DNA from: Theropithecus gelada
Taxonomy: Eukaryota > Chordata > Mammalia > Primates > Cercopithecidae
Assembly (NCBI RefSeq): GCF_003255815.1
Contig: NC_037677.1
Location: forward strand, 109,250,326-109,314,325
Direction of reading: 5' to 3'
DNA length: 64,000 bases
Shown one piece after another: positions 42,310 through 54,390 of this stretch. How positions within the stretch are numbered: position 1 is the first letter of the stretch; every line of letters starts with the position of its first letter. Below the pieces are notes generated by a model, which was not told the origin of the DNA, made no database searches, and worked only from the letters and a program-made list of their open reading frames with translations. The translations under genes and the position numbers were made by a program.

Positions 42310-45219
42310 GTAAGAGCAAGGTAGGGACCCGTCTTTCTCTCTGTCTCTTTTTTAAAATATTATGTTTTCATTCAATTGCAACGGGGCATATTACATGCTT
42401 TTAAGCTTCTGCTCTTAGTGCCCTGTGTCAGGACCCGTTTGAAATAATAAAGCACTGATATTAACTCTTGTTTGGACAGGGACACATAGTAACACAGATT
42501 AGAGAGAAGGCTTGAGCTAGGGGGTAACCTGAAGCTATGGAAAAAATTAGGGTTAGACATGAAGTGTTTTTTCATAGCCTGAGGAGGGCCCCATGGCAGG
42601 AGCAGGCTGATTTTATTTTCTATTTTGATGGCCTCCTTCTTATGGAGGGAATGCAGACCTACCATTTTCAGGAGCACAGTTGCTGTTAGCTTTGCTCTGT
42701 GTTGCCTTGTTTTCATTTCTTTAAGTGACACTGTTTGGGGAAACATTTCTGTTTTATGTATACACTGAAAGATGATTTATAAAACGTCAAGATTATCTGA
42801 ATAATATGTGCTAACAAACAAATGTTCATGTTTTATATGTGTAACTCAACCTTGATTGATGAAAAATATGCTAAATAGTATGAGAAAATAAATGAATGAA
42901 TGTAGGTAATGTTCTTATAAGTACATTCAGCGCAAAATTATTTCACATTCAGAATCTACCACATAAGAATATCATCTAGCATGACTGTCAGTTTGGAACT
43001 GTGGATAGAAAAGTGAATGAGAAACATTGAGAATGGCCTCTGGAATAGCTTAATTAGAATTTTTAAGAAGGAAATCTTTATAGTTGATACTATAAAGACA
43101 ACCATCTAAAAATAACTAAAGTCTTCTTTGATCACATATCCATATACAATAGTTTGCTAAAAGTATGTTTGCCGTGTTACAGATTTATTACATAAGAATC
43201 AATCAAATGTCTAGTGGTTTGGTCTTCAAGACTGTTAAGATTTTTCTAAGCAGCCTGACCAGTAGCAAGCTTAAAGTTCCTGGGACATTTCCAGCCAAGG
43301 CTGGCATAATATGACATTCCTTCTCGTTTTCTTGGACCCTGACTCCCAACTCAGAATCATAAGCCATCAAATTCTCTGATTAAGAGTACTAGGTAAATGG
43401 CCTAAGAAAAACTCAGAATTCAGAGAAAAGGGTAGTGGTGATTGAAAGGAATGCTTCAGTGCCTATAGACAATAAAAAAGAAAGGAAGGGGAGGGAAAAA
43501 CCTCTGTTGCTTTCCTGGGAGGGCTCCTGCGTCGTGAGCTGTAACGAATATTCTGCATATGTCTCCATTTTGTCAAATCTCATTAAAGAGTCCTCCTGCT
43601 TTATGTCAATTGAGCTGTCCAGAAATCATTCATCATTTTTAGTGTAAAAAAAATGATGTGGTTATTTAAATAATATCATATTAATGTTAAAGTTCAGCTG
43701 TCATTTAATGGTATGGCTTAATCAGATGTAGCATTTAGGAAAAATAGTTTATGCGGGCTCCACGTGGCTTTCAGGTTGGCAGATTCAAATAAGGATTTAT
43801 GGGTTTCGAAACCAATGTATTTCTGTCCATGTTTCTGCTTGATGTACCTCACCCTTTAGTGCAGGACACTGCAGACAGTTATTTCAACAAATAAAGCATC
43901 TCCTCATATTGTGTTTGAATAAATTTGCAAGTCATTTAGAGAGGGTGAAGCACAAACAACTTCGGCAACCTTTGACTGGGCTTTCTGTAGGGAAATCATA
44001 ATAACGTGGTTGTTTCAGAAGCCTACGGAAGAAAATTACTCTGGTGAAATCTACATGGGGTTCTCTTTGTAGGCAAACTCAGTCAATCACTGACTCATCT
44101 TCTTTTGGGATGTGTCTAGAGTATGAACAGAAATAAAAATTCCCAGATGGACATCACCTTGCTACATCTGAACCAAGGGTACGCTTAAGTCCACCTGTTC
44201 ACATGCATGACAATGTTTTTCACTAGGCACAGCTGGGATCTTGGTATCAGCCAGGATATTCAGATATTTTCAACCAATGCCTTGACCTGGCAATGGTCTC
44301 TGGGGACCAAATGCAGTGGTGGTTTTGTTTTAGTTTCTAATTACTGCCCCATATGATATACAATGTATTTTGGACTTGGGAAAAGGTACAAACATTTTAC
44401 CAACCTCTCTGCTTCATTATTTTGGTTATCTCATGGAAAAGCTCTCTGCAGAGAAATAGAGGCAGGGTTTATGTACCAAAGCCTCTTATTGAATGCTCTG
44501 ATTTTGCTTTCTCTGTTACATCCCTCCCATTCATTCATATGGCTTTCGCTTCCAGCCCTGGTGAGCTTGTATTTCAGAAAGAAAAGCCACATTATCTTAC
44601 TATTCTTCTTACCAAAACTGCATAGCTATGTCATGTGTCAGCAAGCGCTTCTGATTTAGGAAATGCTATGATATTGAATCGTGCTCATCTGCCACCTTCA
44701 CAAATGTGTAAAAGAAATGAATGTCCTCATTGTGCAGTGCGAGCATTTACCTGCATATAACATAAGCTTAATTATTTTCATATGATAAATTCTGTGTGAC
44801 TGAAAATAGTTAAATATTCTGTAGTATACCAAACCAAGGAATTGCTTTGTTTAAAAGAAATATTGCAGGTTATTTTTTAATTCTTTTAAACCTTGATTGT
44901 TCTCAAATTTGTAACGTGAACAAAAATGGCTTGGCATGGCTCCTCATTTCAGCCATTTTACGTATGGTCTGTTGTGAAGACAGGTGAAAACACTGTTCCA
45001 TTGGTACCAAGATCTGTGCATATGTCCACTTGATTATCTGTAAAACTGACCAAAAGGAGTTGGGGAAATCAAAATGAGTAAGCAACAAAATTAAGTTTAT
45101 AAAATCCAGCAGCCACTAAATAATCATCTACCACTCATGCTTTTTTATCTTTTTTTAAACTTCAAATAAGATAAACATCTATTTCCTTCCTTCTTTCCTT
45201 TCTTCTTTTCTTTATTCTG
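42310..45219 (+). other. VTI1A: Start of downstream intron, repeat-poor
   Basis: No transposon or further exon recognised over 2.9 kb. A minus-strand ORF of 124 codons (42372-42746) has no recognisable domain. A pyrimidine-rich CTTCC/TTTC stretch sits at about 45182-45215. Confidence 0.5.
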
Positions 45220-45480
45220 CTTATTCATTTCCTTAGTAAATATTTACTGTCTGTACGCCAGGGCTGGGGATCCTGAAATGAACCCAATTTTATCCTCACT
45301 TTCACAGTACTTTAGTGTAGTAGAAGACATATGCATAAAAATGTACCATGGAAATTCACAAAATTAACAGATTCTCAAGGCATCTATTGAAGATTCCACA
45401 ACTCCAGTTAGTCCTTGCTGGTCATTAAAAGGGACACGAGGAAAACAAATAACTAATAAAAAAAAATACGAGTTAAATGG
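45220..45480 (-). repeat. L2 fragment
   Basis: TTCATTTCCTTAGTAAATAT, TTACTGTCTGTACGCCAGGG, CTGGGGATCCTGAAATGAAC then TATCCTCACTTTCACAGTAC follows the antisense L2 3' end. Confidence 0.6.
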
Positions 45481-46368
45481 CTATAAAGCCAACATGTTTG
45501 GAAAAAAATAGAGAAATAGAAAATGGCATATGGAATCATTACAAATTTTGAAAAGAACTAAGGTATGCAAAAAAATTGACATATAATATGTAATTTGGTG
45601 AGATAGCAACTGATTCAACCAAAAAGAAATTGCTCTTTGTGTAAGCACGCCATATTACCAAAAGAAAGAAAACAAAAGAGAAAATTAGTCAATTCAAAGT
45701 TATAATAATAAAAGTCCACATCAGAACACAGCTATGACTGATTTCCTGGAAAGTAATTTTTCTTCTATTCTGACATAAGATGGAGAGTTATCAAGGGACA
45801 AACTGTTCATTTCCTAACTCTGTAGACAGAGTTTACATAAAGTGGAATTCAGATAATAATGAAAATGGTCATGAAACAAATGACCATTTATGTTGTAACT
45901 GGGTCCAATAAATGGATTTTTTCATTGACTTTCACAAAATTAGATTTTTATAATTGGCTGTCTTAAAGTGTCACAGTATCACTAGGAGGCTGAAATGTTT
46001 CTCTTCATATGTATGTATTGATGTATGTGTTTGTGTGTGTATTTTTTCTATACCTTTGAGCAGAAAGTCTTATTCGTTCAAACTGTTGGCAATCAGTACA
46101 AATGAAAATTAAGATTTTCAAAATTCAGAGTCAGAATAAAAAGAAATGGTGATTCTGTTTCCTTTTACCTCTGAAGAGTTAATGATTGATCACTAATTGT
46201 ATATTTGTTTCTAAAAGTACATGAACAATGCCTCAGGAATGTAACAAAGTTACAGTTTAAGAGCTCCACTGACAAAAATTTACAGGATATGTTACTACTT
46301 TACCTTGGCTTCTCTGCCGCATTGTATATGCTGGCAAAGTGCTTATAAAAAAAAAAAAAAAGGCATAA
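45481..46368. other. Intronic sequence, unique
   Basis: AT-rich. ATGTATGTATTGATGTATGT and GTTTGTGTGTGT lie at about 46009-46038. An A run at 46347-46360 precedes the Alu. Confidence 0.5.
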
Positions 46369-46690
46369 GCCAGGTGTGGTGGCTCACTCCCGTAATCCCA
46401 GAACTTTGGGAGACCTAGGCAGGCAGATCACTTGATGCCAGGAGTTCAAAACCAGCCTGGCCAACATGGTGAAACCTCACCTCTACTAAAAAATAGAAAA
46501 AAAAATTAGCCGGGTGCAGTAGCTAATAATCCCAGCTACTTGGGAGGCTGAGGCATGAGAATCACTTCAGCCTGGGAGACGAAAGGTTGCAGTGAGCCGA
46601 GGTCGCACCGCTGCACTCCAGCCTAGGTGACAGAGTGAGACTCCATATCAAAAAAAAAAAAAAAAAGAAAAAAGAAAAGGAAAAGAAGAA
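46369..46690 (+). mobile_element. AluS with target duplication
   Basis: GCCAGGTGTGGTGGCTCACT through both arms to an A/G-rich tail. GGCATA before it (46362-46367) and TGGCATA after the tail (46692-46698), each with A-rich flanks, mark the target. It is the nearest Alu downstream of the VTI1A exons and opposite in orientation to the nearest upstream Alu. Confidence 0.93.
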
Positions 46691-46698
46691 ATGGCATA

Positions 46699-47839
46699 GA
46701 TGGTTGTTTAACACCTATTCTGTTTGACAGTCTCAAATCAAATAATTTCCTCTCTCCCCCTCCCTACCTATATTTGCCCCCAACTATTTGCACACACGTG
46801 CATGTGCATGTGCACACACACACACAGATTGTCTCCTTCAGAAAGTGAATTTTGTTTATCCTTCCAGTATGAGTATGGTTAACTTCCTTATGCATGGAGC
46901 TGCTTAGAGATCTTTTGTAACTAATCTGTAATATAAACAAAACAGACAGTATTAAATGCAGTTGACCTAGCTAGCACCATTCACACAATATTATTTAATA
47001 CGCATATTTTTGTTAGAGTTACTTTTGAGTTAGTCTGGAGAATCATTGCCACCTATCATTGCTATCATATTTTACATTTTAAACATAGTCTTTGGTAGAG
47101 TGATAGGTAAAACATCTGAAAAGCTTAAATGCACTGTCAGAATGATTCCTAAGAGTAAATAGACCAGGAATGCCAATGCAAGATCTGTAAGCTATAGAAA
47201 TAAAATTTTTAAAATAAAAACAGGTTTATTCTTACATATGCCATGGCTAGATGTTTAAGCTTCTTTTAAAAACTCATTCTTCTTTCTCCTTCATTTTGCC
47301 CAGGAAGCATTCTGTTATATTCTAATTGTTCTTATTACAATATCTGAAAATTCAGCAGTAGAGAGTTTTCAAGACATGTGAGAAAAATGTCCTTGAAAAT
47401 GTGCTGTCAATTTTTAGGCACTGAAGAAAGTACCTTCTCTCATAGTATCTTGCATTTATATTTTTACATCTCTGTCTCTATCTCTTTTTCTTTTCTCTGT
47501 TTCTCTCATTCCTCTTTCTCAGCACATTTTACTTACTGGTGATAAACTTGGGCCCTGACCTGAAATTAGTGTAGCAAAATCTCAATGTCTAAACTATTCT
47601 TCAGCTTTTAATCAAGCGCTTATTCTTTCAGAATAAAGTGATTGAATTTCCAATAGATTCTTTGGACTTAACAGATTTAAGATTGACCTCTTCAAGGCCA
47701 GCATGGGTAACGTTTTTACCAAACCAAAGAATAGCTTTGGATTTGCTTATATGTTTCTCTTTAATAACATGCTGTGCCTTTAAACATAGAATTTTGCTCT
47801 AGTGTCAGACACTTGAATGCAACACCTTATCTGTCAATG
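46699..47839. other. Intronic sequence with CA/TG and CT-rich tracts
   Basis: 46791-46827 is an alternating CACACACGTGCATGTGCATG then TGCACACACACACACAG tract. 47468-47521 is a polypyrimidine stretch of TCTCT/TTTCTC units. No exon recognised. Confidence 0.6.
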
Positions 47840-48085
47840 ATAACTCTACCAGCTGCATTCATTGAGCCTTAAGTGCATATGTGACCCTAAATCATATATT
47901 ATACATCTTATCTGATTTTATCCTTAACAGTTCTGTGAAGGAGGCATCACTATCCCCATTTTACGGGTGAGGCAAACTGTGCTTAGTGAAGTTAAGTAAA
48001 CTATCCAGATTCACATATTGTAGAAAGAGAATTAGGATGTGAACTTAGTTTGCTCTTTTGACACACTACACAAGGTTCCCAAAGA
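47840..48085 (-). repeat. MIR fragment
   Basis: TTCATTGAGCCTTAAGTGCA, TGATTTTATCCTTAACAGTT, CTATCCCCATTTTACGGGTG, AGGCAAACTGTGCTTAGTGA then AGTTAAGTAAACTATCCAGA follows the antisense MIR order. Confidence 0.8.
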
Positions 48086-48439
48086 CCAGATTATGAATCA
48101 GAACCAGTTTTCACTAGTAGTAAGAAGAGTAAGAACAAACAGTTGAGTTTTTGTTATGCCAACTTATTGTCAGATGCTATTATAGTTCCATTTCTTCTGT
48201 GAAATAATTGGTGGCAGTAAATAATTTCCTTAAACTAGGTTCATTGTTACAGTAAACAGAAAAATAAATACTTGGAAATATTAAACATTGGCAATTATAT
48301 GTCAGTCCTCTCACTGTCCCATGCCCCCCTCTCATTTCACTGACCAGGAAATTCAAAATCCATACTATACTGTACCCTTTAATAACCAAAAACACTGCTA
48401 CTTATGCACTCTCTGGTGGGTAGGTAGGTAGCAGCCACA

Positions 48440-48615
48440 GTCCTAGATACTTGTTATACGTTACCTTCTTTCACTTTCATGATAACTCTATAAGATGGAT
48501 ACTATTACTCCCGTTTTAAGAAATAAGGGAACCACTGGTAAATATCATCAGGGTCTACATAAGTCGTCTGCCTCCGGAGCCTGGTTTTCCTACTACACCA
48601 ACTATTTATCCTTCT
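48440..48615 (-). repeat. MIR fragment
   Basis: CTTTCATGATAACTCTATAA, GATGGATACTATTACTCCCG, TTTTAAGAAATAAGGGAACC then GCCTCCGGAGCCTGGTTTTC is a diverged antisense MIR. A GTAGGTAGGTAG run lies just upstream at about 48419-48431. Confidence 0.65.
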
Positions 48616-49039
48616 GTGGAGACTCAGTTTCCTCACGATGGTCAGACAACCCTTCTGGATGTGTAGACACTTGTTCCTGAAAGCAAGGAACAAACCCTAC
48701 TGGATCCCATCATTGTGGGTGGGCTGAAGGTGCTCAACTGCAGCTACTGTGTGCCATAGGAGTCCCACGTGAGTGTGTTCTTAAGGAGTCCTTTCGAGTT
48801 GTTGTATTGCTAAGCATAGACCGTGTGGCATTAACCAGAAGCGAGAAATAACAGCACTGTGCAGCGGAAGAGTCTATCATCTCCCTTACCTCTGGAATTT
48901 GACAAGTGTCATTGTTAGAAAATTTTATTTCTATATCTAACTTTATCATCTGGAGTCTTATCCTTGCTGGAGCAAACAGTCCCAGTCTTGTTTAATTATT
49001 TATGTGAAATTTCTATGTATGCGTCCAGAGGCATATGTC
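48616..49039. other. Intronic sequence, unique
   Basis: No feature recognised; slightly richer in CpG than its neighbours. Confidence 0.45.
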
Positions 49040-49280
49040 CCAGTAGATAAGGGGTAGTAGGCTCTGGAGCTGCACTGGCTCTGCCACTTTTTAGCTAGTA
49101 ACCTTTGGCAAGAATCTCACCACTCTGTACCTCAGTTTCCTCATCTGCAAAATAGGGATGACAATAGTCTTTACTATGGAAATTTTTATAAATGAGTAGA
49201 TACGTGTAAAGTACACACAACAGTGCCTGGCACATGATAAAGTACCAGGAAACATTGAGGTATCGGTTATCATCATTATC
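49040..49280 (+). repeat. MIR, nearly complete
   Basis: TAGGCTCTGGAGCTGCACTG, GCTCTGCCACTTTTTAGCTA, CTGTACCTCAGTTTCCTCAT, CTGCAAAATAGGGATGACAA, ACAGTGCCTGGCACATGATA follow the MIR sense consensus closely. Confidence 0.93.
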
Positions 49281-49829
49281 AGTATTGGTTTTAAAGGAAA
49301 TAGGGCCTGAGAGCAAAGACTAAAATCAAAATGTTAATTAGTAGTTCTTCTAGGTTGATGAATTTTTAATTGATGTTTTTAAGTTTTCTTTTTCCGTTAC
49401 TAGAGTTTCGTAGGAATTTTTTAAAAATTACAAATCAATAATAATAAATCCCATCATCTTTTCCTTATGTCCCTGTTTCTGTCATGGCGCCACTGTTCCC
49501 CCTTCCTTCTGGGACTGTCACTCAGCAGCATTTCTTGAACTACTCTAGTGTGTTCTGAGTACTACCTGGAGCAAAGCAGTCCTCCAGTCTCACATGTTTC
49601 CCATCTCATTTAGGCTGTTTAGGGAGGGGGGGCTCCTAGTTGGTCTCTGTACTTCTTCTTCCCTTCTTTTGCCGTTCTGAATATTACTGACCAATTTATT
49701 TGGAGGGTGTCAGACGAGTGCTGTTTCTTCTGTACTTAGGGATCTCCCATAGTGATGTTCAACACAGAATGTCTTCCTTAGTCTCATCGCTAAGGTTTTC
49801 CAGTGAACTTTCTAGCTTTGTTTGCTGCT
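49281..49829. other. Intronic sequence, unique
   Basis: No feature recognised. GGGAGGGGGGG lies at about 49621-49631. Confidence 0.45.
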
Positions 49830-49965
49830 TCTCCCTTTGGGTAGGCGGTATGTCCCTACTAGTGGTAACTACTTACAACCTCCAAGCTAGCTTCACTCTT
49901 CACTAATTCTAGACATTTGCTTTGTCTGTTACTTCTACCTGGAATGTTCTCCTTTTGCCACCTAT
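49830..49965 (+). repeat. L2 fragment (part 1 of a split copy)
   Basis: TTCACTCTTCACTAATTCTA, TTTGTCTGTTACTTCTACCT, GGAATGTTCTCCTTTTGCCA resembles the L2 stretch 'cttgctgttccctctgcctggaa-tgctcttcc'. It seems to resume at 50570. Confidence 0.5.
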
Positions 49966-50031
49966 ATAAGTCAAAATCTTCCAGTTGCATGTGGCAGAAA
50001 TCCAGATCAAACTGGCCATAAAATACACACA

Positions 50032-50078
<47 letters not shown>

Positions 50079-50565
50079 CTCTCTCTGAACTCATGTAACT
50101 AAGTAGTCCAAGGGTAGAAGCGACTTGAAACAGCGTTTGAATCTAAAAGTTCCAACAATATCGTCAGGACTGGCTCTTGCTGTTTCCATGTCACATCTCA
50201 GATCACTTATGGATGGGTTCTGGCCTTCGTCAAGGATTCCCCTGGTGGAGACAGCTCTTGCCAGCGCCTCAGTACAGCCATTGAATATAGCGATTTTTTC
50301 ATTCGAATGCCTCCAATGAAAGTAATAGCTTGGAATCTTACTGATTTGGATTGGTTCTGGTCAGGTAAAAACTCCATTAATCTATGATCTGATGTTGTAG
50401 GCATGAGACCCTGTGCAGGGGACAGACAAACAGACTGTGAATGGATGAGGCATAGTCCCCTCAGAAGAATCTGAGAGCTTTTTTCCAAAAGGGTAATGGA
50501 TACTGGGTGGGCAAAAACAACAGATGTTACCTTTTGAATATTCCAAATGAGCTTTTGTCTATACT
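49966..50565 (-). repeat. Ancient DNA-transposon-like repeat containing a CA microsatellite
   Basis: AAGTCAAAATCTTCCAGTTG, AACTCATGTAACTAAGTAGT, CCAAGGGTAGAAGCGACTTG, GATTCCCCTGGTGGAGACAG resembles a widespread old element (hAT-like, possibly the Arthur/Zaphod group). It sits between two L2 parts, so it probably inserted into that L2. Family and strand are uncertain. Confidence 0.35.
50025..50075. repeat. (CA)n microsatellite, about 25 units
   Basis: ACACACACAAACACAC, then an uninterrupted AC run to 50075. Very likely polymorphic. Minus-strand Val-Cys repeat ORFs here are artefacts. Confidence 0.97.
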
Positions 50566-50569
50566 CTGG

Positions 50570-50645
50570 GTCTCAGGTGAATTACCTCACTCTCCTTCAA
50601 GCCTTCTTCACTCTCCGAGCCAGAAATGATGCATCTTTGTTCTGC
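50570..50645 (+). repeat. L2 fragment (part 2 of a split copy)
   Basis: GGTCTCAGGTGAATTACCTC, ACTCTCCTTCAAGCCTTCTT continues the L2 order after the inserted repeat. Confidence 0.4.
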
Positions 50646-53169
50646 TCTTTCACAGCAGCTTGTACTTCTCACAAGACATGAACATCATCCACTTTGCATG
50701 GCATGTATTGTAATTATTATCAACTGTGTCTTAATTTTCTTCTAGGTTTTTTTGCATTCTCCACCTTATCCCCAAAAGGATGCTTTACAGCTCCCCCACA
50801 GTATTGTGCAAGCAGCAGAAATTAAGAAGGGAAGAAACATGGATGAAAGAGAAATGAAACAAAGTCAGGGAACCATGGTGGTAACTGCTGTGCAGGTTCC
50901 TAGACAGGTTTAGAATTTCCCATCTGAAAGCAGAGCAGGATGCACCGTCAACTGGAGGATCCACAGTGTTTCGTAAAAGCGAAAGCAGCCTTGAAGCAGC
51001 CTTAGTCAAGGCCCAGCATAACCCTCTTGCCACATAGATGGGCCCTTGATAACCGGTTGATAATGCGGTTACTGGAGAGTGGTGATAGTACACGCAGCAC
51101 ATTTCTGTCCCCAAAAGAATGAGGAATTGCTATAGGACCAGTTGTCTTCAGGATCCCGAGGTCAACCCTCACTTCTCTATTGTGAGATACTGCTGGTCAG
51201 GAACCTCCTCACATTTGGCTCACGGCCACGTTACCCTGATGTAGGCCTCATCAATGAATAGTCTTTGGAAGAATGCCAAAAAATAGTTTCAGAGTTGTTA
51301 TCTGAGTTCATATGGGTATAATTTAGTGGAAAGTCTGCGGGTTTTTATCTGTTGCACTTTGGCTACATGTAAACATGTCCGTTCAAAGATAAAATATGTA
51401 ACTTCCCAATGAGAGAATATTTTCTCCATTATTTAATCACAATGGAAACACATCTTATCTTTTTTCTTGATTGTGAGCCACAATTTGACCTAATTTTTGA
51501 ATTACTTTCCTTTTGTGATTTTCCTTTTTTCCCCTGGATGCATGCCATTCTTGAATGCTACATAGAATATGAAGGGTGCACTTTACCTTTTCCGTCAATG
51601 CCTTCTTTGAACGCAGCCTTGAGCTGTTAACTTGAAGCAAGGAGCCCTAGGCCTTCCTTATAAGCAAGTAATGGAGCCCTTAGATCCCCTTGTAAATGGC
51701 TATTTATTAACGTATACCATCACCAAACAACATTTTATAATTCCAGGCCCCCACACCATTACACCACTGTCTGCTCCATTGTGAATTAAGGGAGGGCTTT
51801 GGCCATCTGTTTCATTAAATGCCAGAGGCAGCGAACAGTATCTGAACTTTATAAATCGAGAGTTAGGGCTTCTCCCTCCACAACTCTCCCCCTTCTTCGG
51901 CTGCCACCACCGCTACCACCACCATATTTTTTGGTTTCAACGCTCACGTTGTAAATTAGCGTATTCACACATCAATTTTAAAAGGCTGGCTGTGTTATAA
52001 GACGGGACAAAGCAAGCTCAGTAACAGCTCATGCACAGTGCAGGTGGTCGAGCTAGCTGCTACCCAGATCAAAAGTCAAACAACTGTGAATCTGCTTTTG
52101 AAAGTGCAGTTAGGGAGACAAGGCAAGGCTTATCTGCACAAACAAGGACGAGTTATAGATATACATCACAAACGCAGGAGGACAAAAGGGGGTTTCATCA
52201 TCTTGCAGGGCAAGAAAACCCTGTAATGCTGACAATTCTGAGGGCATCGCTGGAATATGTGGCTTGTTTTCATTTTTGTTTTTTTTCTATAATATAAAAT
52301 TAGTTTTTTATTATGCGGCAATTGATAATTATTATTTACACTTTGGTGCTGTTCCTAAAGTAGCTAAGGATTTTTTTTAAGCCACCTTTAGGGCAGGAAA
52401 TGGCTCCTTTTCATGGTTGCATTTTATTTTTCAGCAGCATTTAAGGACAGACTCCTATTTATACCACACAAGCAGTTTTGTCTGTTGTAAACAAAGTAAG
52501 TGGCTGGGGATTGTGCTTTCCCAGAAATGTTTTCCAGGGAAGCCATAATAAGAAACAACTGTGTATATCTTGAGAATTTGTCATCTAGGTATTAAGAAAG
52601 AATTCTTTTCTTTTATGGGGGAAAAAAAAGGCACTGTGAAGAAATACATTCAATACTCAAAAGTACAGTTAAAATATTTCTTAATTTGTGATGTTTGACC
52701 ACCTTGCTAGTATTAGTTGAGGTTTTCATTTTTTATTTAAAATTATCTCAAACATTTTTGACAATGTGGAAGCTGACGTGATAGGAGGCGTAACGATATT
52801 TTTTTAACCTCAGTGTTCTTTTTAAAAGGCTAATGACTTCTTTTGCAAAGTTATGTGAAGAACTTTGAAACCAAGGTATGACTATCAATGGAGAAAATGC
52901 CAGAATGGTAAATTTGACCATGCTTTTAAAAAGAGAATTGAAGCAGCTTGGAATTACGAGAAAAAAACAGCGCTATAGTTTCCTGTACAATTATAGTTTA
53001 CCTAGGAAAAAACTATTCCACTGTCTACCTACCTTCCTATGGCTTAATGATTTTGTGATGAGGGGGAAAAAAAAAACAACAACACCTGTCAACCATTTAA
53101 TTCCCAAATCAGTTAAGGATGTCTGAATCAGGTCCCCTGGTGCTTTCCTGAAACCACACTCCCTGTCTC
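50646..53169. other. Repeat-poor intronic block; candidate conserved element at 51760-52260
   Basis: 2.5 kb without a recognised transposon. 51830-52250 is relatively GC-balanced, with GCCACCACCGCTACCACCAC, AACGCTCACGTTG (a small palindromic CpG motif), GCTCATGCACAGTGCAGG and a GAGCTAGCTGC box. Short ORFs overlap it but none is convincing. Confidence 0.45.
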
Positions 53170-53177
53170 AAGCCATA

Positions 53178-53345
53178 GGGCAGTGGTTCCTATCCTGGAG
53201 TGGGCTTCATGGAGTCTTGAATATCTGAAGTTTTCTAAAAATGTGGGTGCGTATGTGTGTATATGCATCTTTTTGGGAATTTTCCATTAAATTTCCATAA
53301 AATTTTCAAGAGTCTATAGCCAACTCCAAAAAAAAAAGTTGAGAA
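53178..53345 (-). repeat. hAT-type MER fragment
   Basis: GCAGTGGTTCCTATCCTGGA, GTGGGCTTCATGGAGTCTTG then AAAATTTTCAAGAGTCTATA, ending in GTTGAGAA, resembles a common MER element with 'cagtggttctcaacc' ends. Subfamily not named. Confidence 0.45.
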
Positions 53346-53614
53346 AATGAGATATTGTTAAAGAACTGTGTCCAATTTCCTAGCTAAATACCACTTAATT
53401 ACTTTGATACTCTGGCTTACTTAAAATGCATTGACCTACAAGAAACACTTATTTTGAATTTTTCCACGAAGTTCAACAAGACATCTGAAAACACAGGGAT
53501 ACCATCCTTGGGATATCAGATCATTTGTTAAAAGTACATCCTTAAAGACAATCAGAGCAGTTAAATTAATTTATATGGGGCCTTATGGTTTATAAGACAC
53601 AGTCACATACATTA

Positions 53615-53800
53615 TTTTATTTAAGTTATTCTTCATAAGAACTCTGAATTCATATTATCATTATTATCCTGTGGTACAGATAATTGAGACCTACAGAAGT
53701 TGAGTCTTGCCCAAGTTCACGCCACAAAGATAGAGCAAAACTTGGACCAGTACCCTGGTTTTAGCTACAGAAATCATGTTCTTAGCAGCATTCTGGCAGT
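53615..53800 (-). repeat. MIR fragment
   Basis: TATTCTTCATAAGAACTCTG, TATCATTATTATCCTGTGGT, ACAGATAATTGAGACCTACA, GAAGTTGAGTCTTGCCCAAG, TTCACGCCACAAAGATAGAG follows the antisense MIR order. Confidence 0.75.
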
Positions 53801-53804
53801 AGCA

Positions 53805-54110
53805 CCATCAGCCTTTTCTTCAACACCAAATGTTTAATGTCTACTGGGTAAAAGGGCATATGGAGATTCCCTTAAGAATCCAATATTAGTCATTGGAGAT
53901 TCAACAAATTCAAAACTCTACTCCTAGGTAGCTTAATATCTAATTGGGAGCTTTTGTTGAGAGACATTTTGAGAAACAACAATGCATAGTAACTTGTGCT
54001 ACATGGTAAGTGAGAGATCATTGCTCTAGGCAATGACAGGAAGAAGAAATTCCTGGGGCCTGGATGTGCAGATAAGACTTCATAGAGGAGATGATCGGTA
54101 AGAACCAGAC
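53805..54110 (-). repeat. L2 fragment
   Basis: GGAGATTCAACAAATTC, CCTAGGTAGCTTAATATCTA, TGACAGGAAGAAGAAATTCC, TTCATAGAGGAGATGATCGG, AAGAACCAGACCTGACAG keeps the antisense L2 order through the 'gaggaggtgacatttgagcagagacc' box. Confidence 0.55.
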
Positions 54111-54390
54111 CTGACAGTCACTGCCCCATTCTTAACCCACATGTAGCATTAGGCCTCTTTCCTTCTCATGGCAGCTTCAAGGTAATAGCTCCTAGCAGCA
54201 GAATTTGAACCCTTGCAGGGAAACAGTGGTGATGGTGTTGGGGTGTTAGGAAGATGTTTGACCACAGCTGTGTTGAGGATACATAGGAAATTAACAAAAC
54301 AACTTGTAACCTCATCTGCTCGTAAAGTTAATATAATGTGAAAGCTTCAATCTTACCTTAAACTGTTGAATTTTTCTTTTGTTTCTCTTT

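Noticed and set aside
42372..42746. Minus-strand ORF of 124 codons next to the second exon
   Set aside because: No domain, no splice signals on that strand, and it lies in the VTI1A intron.
49859..50094. Val-Cys repeat peptides on the minus strand
   Set aside because: These are translations of the CA microsatellite.
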